Shown here piece after piece: positions 27,252 through 37,587 of a DNA stretch of 64,000 nucleotides. Made by a program: the position numbers and the translations under genes. Each line of letters starts with the position of its first letter. The first letter of the stretch is position 1. The stretch covers positions 5,084,001 through 5,148,000 of the forward strand of contig NZ_CP019420.1 of the NCBI RefSeq assembly GCF_001984215.1. Reading direction: 5' to 3'. Source of the stretch: Mycobacterium sp. MS1601. GTDB taxonomy: Bacteria > Actinomycetota > Actinomycetes > Mycobacteriales > Mycobacteriaceae. The notes beneath the pieces are model-generated. The model saw nothing but the letters and a program-made list of their open reading frames with translations, had not been told where the DNA came from and ran no database searches.

Positions 27252-28553
27252 TTAGGACGCCAACGTGCCTGCTCCGGACGGGGTGTGCACGGCATCGGCC
27301 AGCCACGGCAAGGTCTGGGAGAACGCTGCGGTGGCGAAGGTCCAGTCATGGTTGCCCGGCATCGTGACCACCGAGCAGGTGATGTTTTCGGTGCGCGCCA
27401 CGGTGCTCAAGGCCTGTGCGGCCTGTGCTTGGGTTGCCTGGCCGAATTGGGCCAGCGGGCTGACGAACAGTCCGGCCTCCGATGTGTACGGTCCGTGACG
27501 TGTCATCACCGTCGTGGGGTCGAAGCTCGCCTGTGCCGCGGAATCGCCGCCGTACAGTCGGGCCAAGGTCTGCTCCGGCGTGCCCGCATTGGGCGCCAGG
27601 TCGCCGGCTATGTCTTCGAACACACTGAACTGATCGGGGTGCATGGTTGCCAGGTCCACGGCACAGGTACCGCCCATCGACCAACCGGCGACGGCCCAGC
27701 CGGTCCGGTCGGGGCTGACTCCGAAGTGTGAAACAACATACGGAACAACGTCTTTGGTGATGTGGTCGGCCGCATTGCCCCGTGGTCCGTTCACGCATTC
27801 GGTGTCATTGTGGAAGGTGCCGACGGCGTCGACGAACAGCACCACCGGCGCATTGCCGTGGTGGGCGGCGGCGAAGGTGTCCAGTGTGGTGATCGCGTTT
27901 CCGGCACGCATCCAGTCGGCCGGGGTGTTGAACTCGCCGCCGATCATCACCACGGTCGGAAGCTGCGGCGGGGGACTGGTGGCGAACCACGCCGGCGGCA
28001 GGTACACGAACTCGTCGCGGTGGGCGAAGTGCGAGGCGTCGCCGGGGATACTCACCTCGACCACGCTGCCCTTTGCCGGAAGTCGATGCTGTTCGCGCGT
28101 ATTGGCAACCAGTGCACTGACTCCCGTCGCGTCGATCTGGTCCGGCAGCGGCCCGGCGGTGAGCTGGTTCCATCCGGCCTGCACGTCCGGCACGTAACCC
28201 ACCCAGAGGTTCACGCTCAGTGCTGCACTCACGACGCAGAGCAGGACCGCTGACACCGATGCCGCGCGGCGCCACCCTCGTGCGCTTCGCCAACCCAGTA
28301 CCAGCACGCCGATAGCCACGCCGGTCAACCCGACCCAGGCCCAGAGACCGCCCGGCGGGGGTGTGCCACCCCAGCCTTCGTCAGCGATGTACCAGTACAG
28401 CCACAGCGTCAACGCGGCGCCGGCGAGCACACTCAACGGCACGAACACCCGACGCCAGCGTCGGGTCCGCCAGCCGACGGCAGCCACCAGCGTCGCGGCG
28501 GCCACCGCCTGTGTCACAAACGGCACTACACCGTGCAGCAGCGAAATGGGCAC
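27252..28553 (-). CDS. Membrane-anchored esterase-D-type alpha/beta hydrolase (Rv1639c-like)
   Basis: A 433-aa protein. Four N-terminal TM segments (residues 1-130) are followed by an extracytoplasmic alpha/beta hydrolase of the esterase D/mycolyltransferase-like class. The nucleophile elbow is AGWSMGGTC, an acid residue is expected around FVSPLAQFG, and a His lies in MPGNHDWTFATAAF. The design (4 TM plus esterase) is shared by several mycobacterial proteins placed near cell-wall genes; substrates are unknown. Start GTG 28553. It lies 51 bp downstream of lysX on the same strand, the M. tuberculosis order. Confidence 0.9.
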   Translation of the reverse strand: MPISLLHGVVPFVTQAVAAATLVAAVGWRTRRWRRVFVPLSVLAGAALTLWLYWYIADEGWGGTPPPGGLWAWVGLTGVAIGVLVLGWRSARGWRRAASVSAVLLCVVSAALSVNLWVGYVPDVQAGWNQLTAGPLPDQIDATGVSALVANTREQHRLPAKGSVVEVSIPGDASHFAHRDEFVYLPPAWFATSPPPQLPTVVMIGGEFNTPADWMRAGNAITTLDTFAAAHHGNAPVVLFVDAVGTFHNDTECVNGPRGNAADHITKDVVPYVVSHFGVSPDRTGWAVAGWSMGGTCAVDLATMHPDQFSVFEDIAGDLAPNAGTPEQTLARLYGGDSAAQASFDPTTVMTRHGPYTSEAGLFVSPLAQFGQATQAQAAQALSTVARTENITCSVVTMPGNHDWTFATAAFSQTLPWLADAVHTPSGAGTLAS

Positions 28554-28604
28554 GTAACAATCGTGACCCGCGATCCTGACGGGTCGCTGCGAGCCTGCTG
28601 TGAG

Positions 28605-31600
28605 CTAGCGAGGTTTTGCCAAGGGGAAGGGCAGTGTCTCGCGGATGCTCCGCCCGGTGATCATCATGACGATGCGGTCCACACCCATGCCCAGCCCACC
28701 GGTGGGCGGCATCGCGTATTCGAGGGCCTGTAGGAAGTCCTCGTCGAGCTCCATGGCCTCGGGGTCGCCGCCTGCGGCGAGCATGGACTGCTCGTGCAGC
28801 CGCTTGCGTTGCAGCACCGGATCGGTGAGTTCGCTGTAGGCGGTGCCCAGTTCGACACCCCAGGCCACCAGATCCCAGCGTTCGGCAACGCCCGGCTTGC
28901 TGCGGTGCGGACGTGTCAGCGGCGACACCGAGGCGGGGAAATCGGTGTAGAACGTCGGCGCCTCGGTGCGGTCCTCCACCAGGTGCTCGTACATCTCCAA
29001 CACCACTGCGCCTGCATCCCAATGAGTTTGGTAGGCAATGCCGGCGGCGTCGCACAGCTTGCGCAGCGCGGGCACGTCGGTGTCGACGTCGACGTGCTCA
29101 CCCAGAGCGTCGGACACCGCGTCGTGCACGGTCTTGACCGCCCACTGTCCGGAGATGTCCACCGGTTCCAGGCTGCCGTCCGGTCCGGGGCGCATGATGA
29201 CGTGCTCGCCGTTGGCGGCCATGGCGGCGTTCTGGATCAGTTCGCGGCAGCCGTCTATCCACACCAGGTAGTCGGCGTGCGCTTGGTAGGCCTCCAGAAG
29301 GGTGAACTCGGGATTGTGGCTGAAGTCCACCCCCTCGTTGCGGAATGCGCGGCCCAGCTCGAACACCCGCTCCACCCCGCCGACACAGAGTCGTTTGAGG
29401 TACAGCTCGGGGGCGATCCGGAGATACAGATCCAGGTCGTAGGCGTTGATGTGGGTGGTGAACGGCCGGGCGTTGGCGCCGCCGTGGATCTGCTGCAGGA
29501 TCGGTGTCTCGACCTCGAGGAATCCCTTGTCGAACAACGTCTCCCGGATGGCGTGCAGCACCTGGCTGCGGGCCCGGATCAAGTCGCGGGCCTCGGTGTT
29601 GATGGCCAGGTCCACGTAGCGGGCGCGCACGCGGGCCTCCTGGTCGGTCAGGCCCTTCCACTTGTCCGGCAGCGGGCGCAGGCACTTGCCGATGAGCCGC
29701 CACTTGCCCACCAGGATCGAACGGGTGCCGTTCTTGCTCACACCCATCGTCCCGCTGACCTCCACCAGGTCGCCCAGGTCGATGGCGGCGGTGAAATCGG
29801 CTGTGCTGAGCACCGATTGGTCCAGCAGCACCTGTGTTTCCCCGGACCAGTCACGCAACTGCGCGAACAGCACGCCGCCGTAGTCACGCAGTCGCAGGAT
29901 GCGTCCGGCCACTGTGACACCGGTGCCGTCGGGCTCGGCCAGGGCCGACGCCACGCTGTGGCTGGGTTCCTGGCCCACCGGGTAGGCGTCGACACCGTTG
30001 TCCTGCAACCACTTCAGCTTCGCCATCCGGACCCGGACCTGCTCGGGCAATCGAGGTGTGCCGGTCTCCTGGGACGGATCCTCAGGCAGTGCGGCGGCGT
30101 CCGGGGTGCTGCCGTCCCCGTGTAGGGCACCCGTCTTCGCCAGCGCCTCGGGTACCGCCGAGTGCTGACCGGTGTGCTGTTTGTTGCGCCGACTGAACGG
30201 CAACACCAGGAAGCCCTCGGCGATCACCGACGCCACGCCGACGCGTGGGGCCAGCCGGGCGTCCTCGTAGCAGGCGAAGCGCGGCACCCATTCCGGTTGG
30301 TACTTCATGTTGGATCGGTACAGCGTCTCCAGCTGCCACCAGCGGGAGAAGAACACCAGCAGGGCTCGCCACAGCCGGGCCACCGGTCCGGCGCCCAGTT
30401 GTGCGCCTTCCTCGAACGCCGAGCGGAACATGGCGAAGTTCAGCGAGATCCGGGTGATGCCCTGGTTCTCACCCTGCAGGCAGAGCTCGCTGACCATCAG
30501 TTCGACGGTGCCGTTGGGGGACTGCCGTGAGCGCCGCATCAGATCGAGGGACACCCCGTTGCTGCCCCACGGCACCAGCGACAGCATGGCCACGACTTCT
30601 TCCTTGTCGCCCTCGTGACTGACTGCTTCGGCCAGCAGGCAATCCGCGTCGGCCGGATCACCCAGCCGGCCCAGCGCCATGGAGAACCCGCGCTCGGTCT
30701 CGGTGTCGCGCCAGGCGTCGGCGCGTTCGATCACCTGGGCCATTTCTTCGGCGGACAGTTCGCGGTGGCGGCGTATCCGGACGGTCAGCCCGGCACGACG
30801 GGCCCGGGTGACGGCCTGTCGCACCGGTTTCATGTCCGGCCCGGACAGCCTGAAGCGATCCGGGTACAGGATTGCTTCGTCACCGAGTTCCAGCGCGTGC
30901 AGTCCGGCATCGCGGAACGCCTGTGCCGCCTGCGCGCTGGCACCCATGACTCCGGGGGCCCAGCCGTAGGTTTCGCACAGTCGCAGCCACGTTTCGATGG
31001 CGCCCGGCCATGCCCGGGGATCACCCACCGGGTCACCGGAGGCCAGGCACACCCCAACTTCCACGCGGTACGTGATCGCCGCCCGGCCGTCGGGGGAGAA
31101 CACCACCGACTTGTCGCGGCGAGTGGCGAAGTAGCCCAGGGAGTCGTTCTTGCCGAACACCTCCAGCAGCCCGCGGATCGCGGATTCGTCCTCGCCGGTC
31201 AAAGCGTTGTCGGCTTGTTGTGAACGAAACAGCACGATCGCGGCGACCATCAGCGCCAGCGCCCCGAACAGGCCGAGCAGTGCATTGACGACGCTGCTGG
31301 GATGCTGGCCGTCGAACGCCCCGCCGTCCACCCCGGCGAAGGCCACCACACGGTTGATCGAGTAGGCAAGCCGGTAGTCGCGCTCCAGGCTGCCGGGGAA
31401 CAGTTCCAGCAGCCCCCAGCCCACCATGATGCCCAGTGCCATTCCGGCCAGCAGCGTCGCGACGGCCTTGAACAGCGCGGCGCGGCGCACCCGCGCCCAG
31501 AACTGCTTGTGGGCAATCACCAGGAAGGCGATGGCGGCAGCATGGAAGATCAAGCCGATGACCTCGCCGAGATCCTCGCGGATCGACTCGTCGCCGCTGA

Positions 31601-31913
31601 CCAGATCGCCGATGTTCACGATGATCGCCGCCACCATGTACAGCAGCAGGATCCACCAGGCGATGCGTTTGCGCGCCGCCAATGCCGCAGCCAGCAGCGC
31701 CAGCACGAATGCCCACGCGAAGCTGGTGTCGGGGAAGTTGAAGATGTAGTCGTCGACGAACTCGCGGGGAATCCTGATCACGTGCCGCACCACCGGCGAG
31801 ACGCTGGCCAACAGCGACAACGTGGCGATGACGCCGACGGTCCAACCGGCCGCCGCGGGGACCCAGTGGTAGCGGGAAGGTGTTCGGCTCACCGTACGGT
31901 CGACGAGGGTCAT
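28605..31913 (-). CDS. lysX: Bifunctional lysylphosphatidylglycerol synthetase/lysyl-tRNA synthetase
   Basis: A 1,102-aa protein. Residues 1-230: 6-7 TM segments. About 235-560: MprF-like DUF2156 transferase domain ([47 protein letters not shown]). About 610-1102: class II LysRS with OB fold ([21 protein letters not shown]), motif 2 ([21 protein letters not shown]) and motif 3 ([12 protein letters not shown]). It charges tRNA with lysine and transfers lysine to phosphatidylglycerol, giving membrane positive charge and resistance to cationic peptides. The M. tuberculosis protein is slightly longer. Confidence 0.98.
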   Translation of the reverse strand: MTLVDRTVSRTPSRYHWVPAAAGWTVGVIATLSLLASVSPVVRHVIRIPREFVDDYIFNFPDTSFAWAFVLALLAAALAARKRIAWWILLLYMVAAIIVNIGDLVSGDESIREDLGEVIGLIFHAAAIAFLVIAHKQFWARVRRAALFKAVATLLAGMALGIMVGWGLLELFPGSLERDYRLAYSINRVVAFAGVDGGAFDGQHPSSVVNALLGLFGALALMVAAIVLFRSQQADNALTGEDESAIRGLLEVFGKNDSLGYFATRRDKSVVFSPDGRAAITYRVEVGVCLASGDPVGDPRAWPGAIETWLRLCETYGWAPGVMGASAQAAQAFRDAGLHALELGDEAILYPDRFRLSGPDMKPVRQAVTRARRAGLTVRIRRHRELSAEEMAQVIERADAWRDTETERGFSMALGRLGDPADADCLLAEAVSHEGDKEEVVAMLSLVPWGSNGVSLDLMRRSRQSPNGTVELMVSELCLQGENQGITRISLNFAMFRSAFEEGAQLGAGPVARLWRALLVFFSRWWQLETLYRSNMKYQPEWVPRFACYEDARLAPRVGVASVIAEGFLVLPFSRRNKQHTGQHSAVPEALAKTGALHGDGSTPDAAALPEDPSQETGTPRLPEQVRVRMAKLKWLQDNGVDAYPVGQEPSHSVASALAEPDGTGVTVAGRILRLRDYGGVLFAQLRDWSGETQVLLDQSVLSTADFTAAIDLGDLVEVSGTMGVSKNGTRSILVGKWRLIGKCLRPLPDKWKGLTDQEARVRARYVDLAINTEARDLIRARSQVLHAIRETLFDKGFLEVETPILQQIHGGANARPFTTHINAYDLDLYLRIAPELYLKRLCVGGVERVFELGRAFRNEGVDFSHNPEFTLLEAYQAHADYLVWIDGCRELIQNAAMAANGEHVIMRPGPDGSLEPVDISGQWAVKTVHDAVSDALGEHVDVDTDVPALRKLCDAAGIAYQTHWDAGAVVLEMYEHLVEDRTEAPTFYTDFPASVSPLTRPHRSKPGVAERWDLVAWGVELGTAYSELTDPVLQRKRLHEQSMLAAGGDPEAMELDEDFLQALEYAMPPTGGLGMGVDRIVMMITGRSIRETLPFPLAKPR

Positions 31914-31977
31914 GGCCGGGAGGATATTCGCTGGCTCGACAAATAGTGCGGAGAAACCCTGGCCACGGCGCGGCCGG

Positions 31978-32340
31978 CTACCAGACCGGGCCGGTGTATT
32001 TCTCGCCCGGGCCCTTGCCCGGTTCGTCCGGGTGGGCGCTGGCTTCCCGGAACGCCAGTTGCAGGCTCTTGAGCCCGTCGCGCACGGGTCCGGCGTGCGG
32101 GCCCAGGTACTCGACCGACGCCGTCACCAACCCGGCCAGTGCGGTGATGAGCCGGCGGGCCTCGTCGAGGTCGCGGTAGGGGCTCTCGTCGGGGTCGGGA
32201 TGGGAGAGCCCGAGCTTCTCGGCGGCGGCACTCATCAACATCACCGCTGATCTGGTGATCACCTCGACGGCGGGTACCTCGGCGAGTTCGCGAACCTCCT
32301 GAGCGTCCGCGGGTGCAGCGATTCTGGGATCTTCCGTCAT
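31978..32340 (-). CDS. DUF1844 protein
   Basis: A 120-aa soluble protein with the DUF1844 core ([40 protein letters not shown]) and a flexible C-terminus. It is conserved in actinobacteria next to infC; the function is unknown. It is divergent from the infC operon, and the promoter region between them is 255 bp up to the infC start. Confidence 0.9.
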   Translation of the reverse strand: MTEDPRIAAPADAQEVRELAEVPAVEVITRSAVMLMSAAAEKLGLSHPDPDESPYRDLDEARRLITALAGLVTASVEYLGPHAGPVRDGLKSLQLAFREASAHPDEPGKGPGEKYTGPVW

Positions 32341-32506
32341 GCCTGATAGACTTCCATGCGCGACCGTCCCGGCTCACGCCAGGGACAGCAAGTGGAGTCC
32401 CACTCCCACCGTTCACCGCACAGGTGCAACGGTCCGGTCACCGACATCCTAGATGTCGCTTCTGCGTCATGCGCAGGCGGTTTGTTCCGCGACCGGTCGG
32501 CTTTGG

Positions 32507-32531
32507 GCCCTGCTACGTGCAGGGCTTTTTT
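32507..32531 (+). terminator. Attenuator-like terminator in the infC leader
   Basis: GCCCTGC-TACGT-GCAGGGC-TTTTTT is a 7-bp stem followed by six T, ending 64 nt before the infC start and after about 170 nt of leader. A second small stem GACATC-CTA-GATGTC (32443-32457) lies upstream. A terminator inside the leader of an infC-rpmI-rplT operon is the hallmark of attenuation by ribosomal protein L20 or IF3 in other bacteria; the mechanism here is inferred. Confidence 0.7.
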
Positions 32532-32595
32532 GCTGATGATGTGGTGTTCCCGGCTGTTTTGCGGTCAAAGACAGTGGAACAACCAGGGAGGCCCC

Positions 32596-33216
<621 letters not shown>

Positions 33217-33223
33217 GGACCAC

Positions 33224-33418
33224 ATGCCCAAGGCAAAGACCCACAGCGGCGCTTCCAAGCGTTTCCGCACCACCGGCACCGGCAAGGTCGTGCGGCAGAA
33301 GGCCAACAAGCGCCACCTGCTCGAGCACAAGGCCACCAAGCGCACCCGTCGTCTCGACGGCCGCACCGTGGTTGCGGCCACCGACACCAAGCGTGTCAAA
33401 GCGATGCTCAACGGCTAG
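33224..33418 (+). CDS. rpmI: 50S ribosomal protein L35
   Basis: A 64-aa highly basic protein with the L35 pattern [21 protein letters not shown] and [11 protein letters not shown] 33224 lies 7 bp after the infC stop, with GAGGA upstream. Confidence 0.98.
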   Translation: MPKAKTHSGASKRFRTTGTGKVVRQKANKRHLLEHKATKRTRRLDGRTVVAATDTKRVKAMLNG

Positions 33419-33464
33419 ACCCACTGACCTTCTGACCGATTTTTAGATAGAACGAGGAACATCC

Positions 33465-33854
33465 ATGGCACGCGTCAAGCGCGCAGTCAACGCCCAGAAG
33501 AAGCGGCGCACAGTACTCAAGGCGTCGAAGGGTTACCGCGGGCAGCGGTCACGCCTCTACCGCAAGGCCAAAGAGCAGCAGCTGCACTCACTGACCTACG
33601 CCTACCGGGATCGCCGGGCGCGCAAGGGTGAGTTCCGCAAGCTGTGGATCTCGCGGATCAACGCCGCGGCCCGTGCCAACGACATCACCTACAACCGGCT
33701 GATCCAAGGTCTGAACCTGGCCGGTGTCGAGGTTGACCGCAAGAACCTGTCGGAGATCGCCATCAGCGATCCGGCCGCGTTCACCGCACTGGTCGAGGTC
33801 GCCAAGGCCGCTCTGCCCGCTGACGTCAACGCGCCCGCTGGAGAGGCTGCCTGA
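33465..33854 (+). CDS. rplT: 50S ribosomal protein L20
   Basis: A 129-aa protein with [57 protein letters not shown] and the C-terminal NRKxL-type segment ([13 protein letters not shown]). It binds 23S rRNA early in 50S assembly and in other bacteria represses its own operon. Four bases overlap the next gene if that gene starts at CTG 33851. Confidence 0.98.
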   Translation: MARVKRAVNAQKKRRTVLKASKGYRGQRSRLYRKAKEQQLHSLTYAYRDRRARKGEFRKLWISRINAAARANDITYNRLIQGLNLAGVEVDRKNLSEIAISDPAAFTALVEVAKAALPADVNAPAGEAA

Positions 33855-34627
33855 CGCTCACCGAGCGCTCCAACCGGGTGGCTGCCGCGCTGAAGCTGCA
33901 GAAACCTTCCGGACGTCGCCACGCCGCACGTTTCCTCGCTGAAGGTCCCAACCTCGTCGAGGCAGCGCTGCGGCGTGGTCTCGTTGAGGAGGTGTACGTC
34001 ACCGAGGCCGCGTTGGAGCGCTTCGCTGCGCTGCTGGATGGTGTGTCCGTCCAGCTGGTCACCGAGCGCGCCGCGAAGGCGTTGTCGGACACGGTGACTC
34101 CCGTCGGCTTGGTGGCGGTATGCCGCCTGCCGTCGGTGTCGCTCGCCGACGTGCTCCAGGGCTCGCCCCGTCTGGTGGCGGTGGCCGTAGAGACCTCCGA
34201 TCCCGGTAATGCCGGCACCTTGATCCGGCTGGCCGACGCCATGGGCGCTTCGGCCTTGGTGTTGGCCGGCAACAGCGTCGACCCGTACAACCCGAAGTGC
34301 CTGCGATCCTCGGCGGGCAGCATCTTCTCGATTCCCGTGGTCGAAGCCCCTGACACGCTGGGTCTGATCAACGATCTGGTGGGCGCCGAGTTGGTGGTGA
34401 TGGCGACGACGTTGGACGGAGAACGATCCTTGGACGACGTCGATCTCGGCGTGCCGACGGCCTGGCTGTTCGGTTCGGAGGCGCACGGATTACCTGTCGA
34501 GGTGGCTGCCGCTGCCGATGTCCGGGTGAGCATTCCGATGTCCGGTGGCGCTGAGAGTTTGAATGTGGCTGCGGCCGCGGCAATCTGCCTGTATCAGAGT
34601 GCGGCCGCGCACCGGGCCGCTCAGTAG
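33851..34627 (+). CDS. tsnR: SpoU-family RNA 2'-O-methyltransferase (TsnR-like), probable CTG start
   Basis: A protein of about 258 aa. An N-terminal L30e-like RNA-binding part ([20 protein letters not shown]) is followed by the knotted SPOUT domain with the three family motifs: [31 protein letters not shown] and [22 protein letters not shown]. It transfers a methyl group from SAM to a ribose in rRNA. GTG 33878 is the first usual start, but upstream codons read TLTERSNR, the family N-terminus; CTG 33851 gives a CTGA overlap with rplT and has GGAGAGG four bases before it. The tsnR name follows the M. tuberculosis neighbourhood; the exact target base is not established. Confidence 0.9.
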   Translation: MTLTERSNRVAAALKLQKPSGRRHAARFLAEGPNLVEAALRRGLVEEVYVTEAALERFAALLDGVSVQLVTERAAKALSDTVTPVGLVAVCRLPSVSLADVLQGSPRLVAVAVETSDPGNAGTLIRLADAMGASALVLAGNSVDPYNPKCLRSSAGSIFSIPVVEAPDTLGLINDLVGAELVVMATTLDGERSLDDVDLGVPTAWLFGSEAHGLPVEVAAAADVRVSIPMSGGAESLNVAAAAAICLYQSAAAHRAAQ

Positions 34628-34632
34628 TCACA

Positions 34633-34656
34633 TCCGCCCGCGGGCGGAGTGCTTTT
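34633..34656 (+). terminator. Palindromic terminator after the methyltransferase gene
   Basis: TCCGCCCGCGGGCGGA (34633-34648) is a perfect 16-nt palindrome followed by GTGCTTTT, six bases after the stop codon. It probably ends the infC operon. Confidence 0.55.
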
Positions 34657-34978
34657 CAGAATGCCCGCCTCTGAGCGACATCTCAGCGACAACCGACTAC
34701 GCCGCTTCGCGCCACCCGGTAGTGGCGCATCTCCCAGCGCAACGCATCCGAGACCGCCTTCGACGGCCGGCCGACAATGTCGAAGCCCTGACAGGCCAGC
34801 CCGGCAACGAGTTCATCAACGGTTGACGGTCCATGGTCGAACAGATACGTCGTCAGTAGGTACCGCAACTCGATGCCCCGCACCGGTACGCCGTTGGTCA
34901 TGTCAGCGCCCTGGCACGGGCGCCCGACATTTCGGTTTGTCGCTGATTTGTCGCTCAGAGCCGGGCATTTTCAAAGCG
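34650..34978. repeat. Long inverted repeat flanking a small gene (MITE-like element)
   Basis: AATGCCCGCCTCTGAGCGAC at 34660 and onward (to 34696) is repeated as its near-perfect reverse complement at 34932-34969: about 37 bp with two mismatches and two single-base indels. Weaker pairing reaches about 34650 and 34978. Each arm holds two AGCGACA copies. The enclosed 235 bp contains one small minus-strand gene whose stop codon lies inside the left arm. No transposase and no clear target-site duplication are visible. Confidence 0.7.
34683..34901 (-). CDS. Small winged-helix-like hypothetical protein, probably truncated
   Basis: A 72-aa protein (MTNGVPVRGIELRYLLTTYL ... GRPSKAVSDALRWEMRHYRV). The part ELRYLLTTYLFDHGPSTVDEL looks like the first helices of a small winged helix seen in conserved mycobacterial hypotheticals. 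As I recall them, those continue past RV with a Gly/Arg turn and another 20-30 residues; here the frame enters the inverted-repeat arm and stops (VVGCR). No function can be assigned. Confidence 0.55.
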   Translation of the reverse strand: MTNGVPVRGIELRYLLTTYLFDHGPSTVDELVAGLACQGFDIVGRPSKAVSDALRWEMRHYRVARSGVVGCR

Positions 34979-34997
34979 TTCGACCTGCAGGCCGCTC

Positions 34998-36236
34998 TCA
35001 GTGCTCCCGCAGAAGGCCCTTGGCGACGTGGGTGATCTGCACTTCGTTGCTGCCTGCATAGATCATCAGCGACTTGGCGTCACGGGCCAGCTGCTCCACC
35101 CGGTACTCGGTCATATAGCCGTTGCCACCGAAGAGCTGCACCGCCTCCATCGCCACGTCGGTGGCCGCTTGAGAGCAGTAGTACTTGATGGCCGATGCCT
35201 CCGCCAGTGAGATAGCCGCTCCCGTTTGCCCGGCCTCGATGACGCGGAACAACATGTTGCGCACGTTCATCCGGGCCACTTCCATGTTGGCCAGCTTCAG
35301 CTGGATCAGTTGGAACTGGCCGATCTCCTTGCCCCACAGGGTGCGGGTGCGGGCGTAGTCGACCGACAGGCGAAGGCACTCTTCGATGACGCCCAGCGCC
35401 ATCGCTGCCACACCGATGCGTTCGGCGGAGAAGCTGGAGCGGGCGCTGTCGCGGCCGTCTCCGGAGGCGTTGTTCTCGGTTTCGCCGAGCAGCCTGTCAC
35501 GACCGAGGCGGACGTTGTTGAAGAACAGCTCGCCGGTGCGGGATGAGTGAATACCCATCTTGCGCAACGGTTTCGACTGGACAAACCCCTCCATGCCCCT
35601 GTCCAGGACGAAGGTCAGAACCTTGCGGTCTCGTTTGTCGATACTCGGGTCGCCCTCGTCCAGCTTTGCGTACACGACGACGACGTCGGCGTCAGGACCG
35701 TTGGTGATGAATGTCTTCTGGCCGTTGAGGATGTAGTCGTCACCGTCACGCACCACATACGATTTCATGCCGCCGAAGGCGTCGGATCCCGAATCGGGTT
35801 CGGTGATGGCCCAGGCACCCACCTTCTCGTAAGTGACCAGCTCGGGTAGCCAGCGTTCCTGCTGTGCCAACGTTCCGCGGCTCTGGATGGTCGGAACGGT
35901 GAGGCCGAGGCTGACACCCATGCCGGTCACCACGCCCATCGACACCCGGCAGAGTTCGCTGATCACGACAAAGCCCATGCCGCCCTGCTCGCCACCGAAC
36001 ATCCCGCCACCACCGCCGGACTTGGACTCGCCGCCGTCGCGCAACCTGGTCAGCCGTTTTTCCAAGGACTCGCGTGCCATCACGTCGATTCCGAAGGAGG
36101 TGAACAGTTTCCGGATGATCGGGTAGGGCTCCATCTCGCCGCTTTCCAGGGCGTCGACGTGCGGTCGGATCTCCTTGTCGACAAACTGGCGCACGGCGTC
36201 ACGCACCGCGAGGTCAACGTCGGACCACTCGATCAT
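34998..36236 (-). CDS. Acyl-CoA dehydrogenase
   Basis: A 412-aa flavoprotein: an N-terminal helical domain with a Gly-rich insert (GGGGGMFGGEQGG, about residues 75-90), middle beta domain with AITEPDSGSDAFGGMKS and TFITNGPDADV, and C-terminal domain with RTLWGKEIGQFQLIQ and LFGGNGYMTEYRVEQLARDAKSL. It forms the alpha,beta double bond in an acyl-CoA and passes electrons to ETF. The Gly-rich loop is unusual. It is followed 38 bp upstream by the MpaB-like gene on the same strand, so the two may be co-transcribed. The preferred chain length cannot be read from the sequence. Confidence 0.93.
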   Translation of the reverse strand: MIEWSDVDLAVRDAVRQFVDKEIRPHVDALESGEMEPYPIIRKLFTSFGIDVMARESLEKRLTRLRDGGESKSGGGGGMFGGEQGGMGFVVISELCRVSMGVVTGMGVSLGLTVPTIQSRGTLAQQERWLPELVTYEKVGAWAITEPDSGSDAFGGMKSYVVRDGDDYILNGQKTFITNGPDADVVVVYAKLDEGDPSIDKRDRKVLTFVLDRGMEGFVQSKPLRKMGIHSSRTGELFFNNVRLGRDRLLGETENNASGDGRDSARSSFSAERIGVAAMALGVIEECLRLSVDYARTRTLWGKEIGQFQLIQLKLANMEVARMNVRNMLFRVIEAGQTGAAISLAEASAIKYYCSQAATDVAMEAVQLFGGNGYMTEYRVEQLARDAKSLMIYAGSNEVQITHVAKGLLREH

Positions 36237-36274
36237 TGAAGGTGTCTCGATTCGGTTGTGTTGTATCGGTCAGA

Positions 36275-37303
36275 TCATGCTGCCGAACGTCGGCCCCTGG
36301 CGGGGCGGAATCCGGCCAACGAGAACGTCGTGTGCACGAAGGTGCCTGCGGTCTCGGTCAGCACCTTCGGGATGGGGGAGCGGCGTTTGGGCACATAGTG
36401 CATCGGCATGCCCTTGCGGTCGCGCGGCGGGTCCATGAAGAACGGCGCCTCGACCAACGGCGCGTCGGGGCTGTCCTGACCGGAGGCCCGGCGATACGCC
36501 GCCAGTGCTCGGGGATGCAATCGGATCTCGTCGGGCACCACCAGGAACGCCACCTGCACTGCCTTGCCGAACAGCCGCAGCAGCACCTCGTCGCTCGGGG
36601 TCCAGCGCATGCCGGCCTTCTCGCGCAGACTCTCGTCGAACAGTCCGGCGGCGATCCACCGTTGCCCGGCCACCATCGGTTTGAACAGCTGATCCCACAC
36701 CGGGGTGGGCATCAGCACGAACTTCGGCTTCGGGATTCGGATGGTGAAGATGTCGCGCGTCGCCCGGTTGATCTCCAGCTCGTCGCGGCAGGTGCGCTCC
36801 CAGTACTCGCAGAAGTCCTCCCACGTCTGCGGCACCGGTCGCATGCTCATGCCGTACTGCCGGTACCACTGGATGTGCTCGTCGAACAGCTGCCGCTTCT
36901 CCGCCTCGGTGAGCCCGCCGCAGAAGTACTCTGCCGTCTTGAGGATCAGCACGAAAAATGTGGCGTGGGCCCAGTAGAAGGTCTCCGGGTTGAGCGCGTG
37001 GTAGCGGCGACCATGGGTGTCGACACCTTTGATGGTGGTGTGGAAGTTCTTGATCTGCGCTCCGGTCTGGCTGGCCCGGTCACCGTCGTAGACGACGCCC
37101 ATGATCGGGTAGACCGACCGTGCCACGCGCTGCAGGGGCTCACGCAGCAGGATCGAATGGTCTTCGACACCGGCGCCCAGTGATGGGTACATGTTCTGGA
37201 TCGCCCCGATCCACACCCCGAGCAGCCCGGTGCGCAAGTCGCCGAAGTACTTCCAGGTCAACGAATCTGGGCCCAGCGGATCAGCCGGGTTGTGTTGGGT
37301 CAT
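36275..37303 (-). CDS. MpaB-like (DUF2236) haem oxygenase-family protein
   Basis: A 342-aa protein from ATG 37303 with AGGCAGG upstream. DUF2236/MpaB signature: VYPIMGVVYDGD, KGVDTHGRRYHALNPETFYWAHATFF with its conserved His, and EHIQWYRQYGMS. The family includes latex-clearing protein and the mycophenolic-acid oxygenase MpaB, which bind b-type haem. Mycobacteria carry many paralogues without assigned substrates. It is probably transcribed with the acyl-CoA dehydrogenase. Confidence 0.88.
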   Translation of the reverse strand: MTQHNPADPLGPDSLTWKYFGDLRTGLLGVWIGAIQNMYPSLGAGVEDHSILLREPLQRVARSVYPIMGVVYDGDRASQTGAQIKNFHTTIKGVDTHGRRYHALNPETFYWAHATFFVLILKTAEYFCGGLTEAEKRQLFDEHIQWYRQYGMSMRPVPQTWEDFCEYWERTCRDELEINRATRDIFTIRIPKPKFVLMPTPVWDQLFKPMVAGQRWIAAGLFDESLREKAGMRWTPSDEVLLRLFGKAVQVAFLVVPDEIRLHPRALAAYRRASGQDSPDAPLVEAPFFMDPPRDRKGMPMHYVPKRRSPIPKVLTETAGTFVHTTFSLAGFRPARGRRSAA

Positions 37304-37587
37304 CCTGCCTCCCGTCTGTGCGAGGTGCAGATGACGATAGTGCTGACAACCGGGGTTGTCCATGGTTGGCGGGGTTTGCTGATCAGGCTGTTACTGAGGT
37401 GATACCGAGGGCGGATGATGATCTTGATGAATAGCGCTGGTTGCGCGTGGTTTTTACTTGCGTGCCGTGGCTGACGGTGATGTAACAAGAGCTCTGAGCC
37501 TGGAATCGCCGAGCCGACCTCGGTGTAAATCCTCACCGATGACGTTCTGCGGCAACAACTTCAGCGAAGCGCTGTTCGAGTCCAGCC

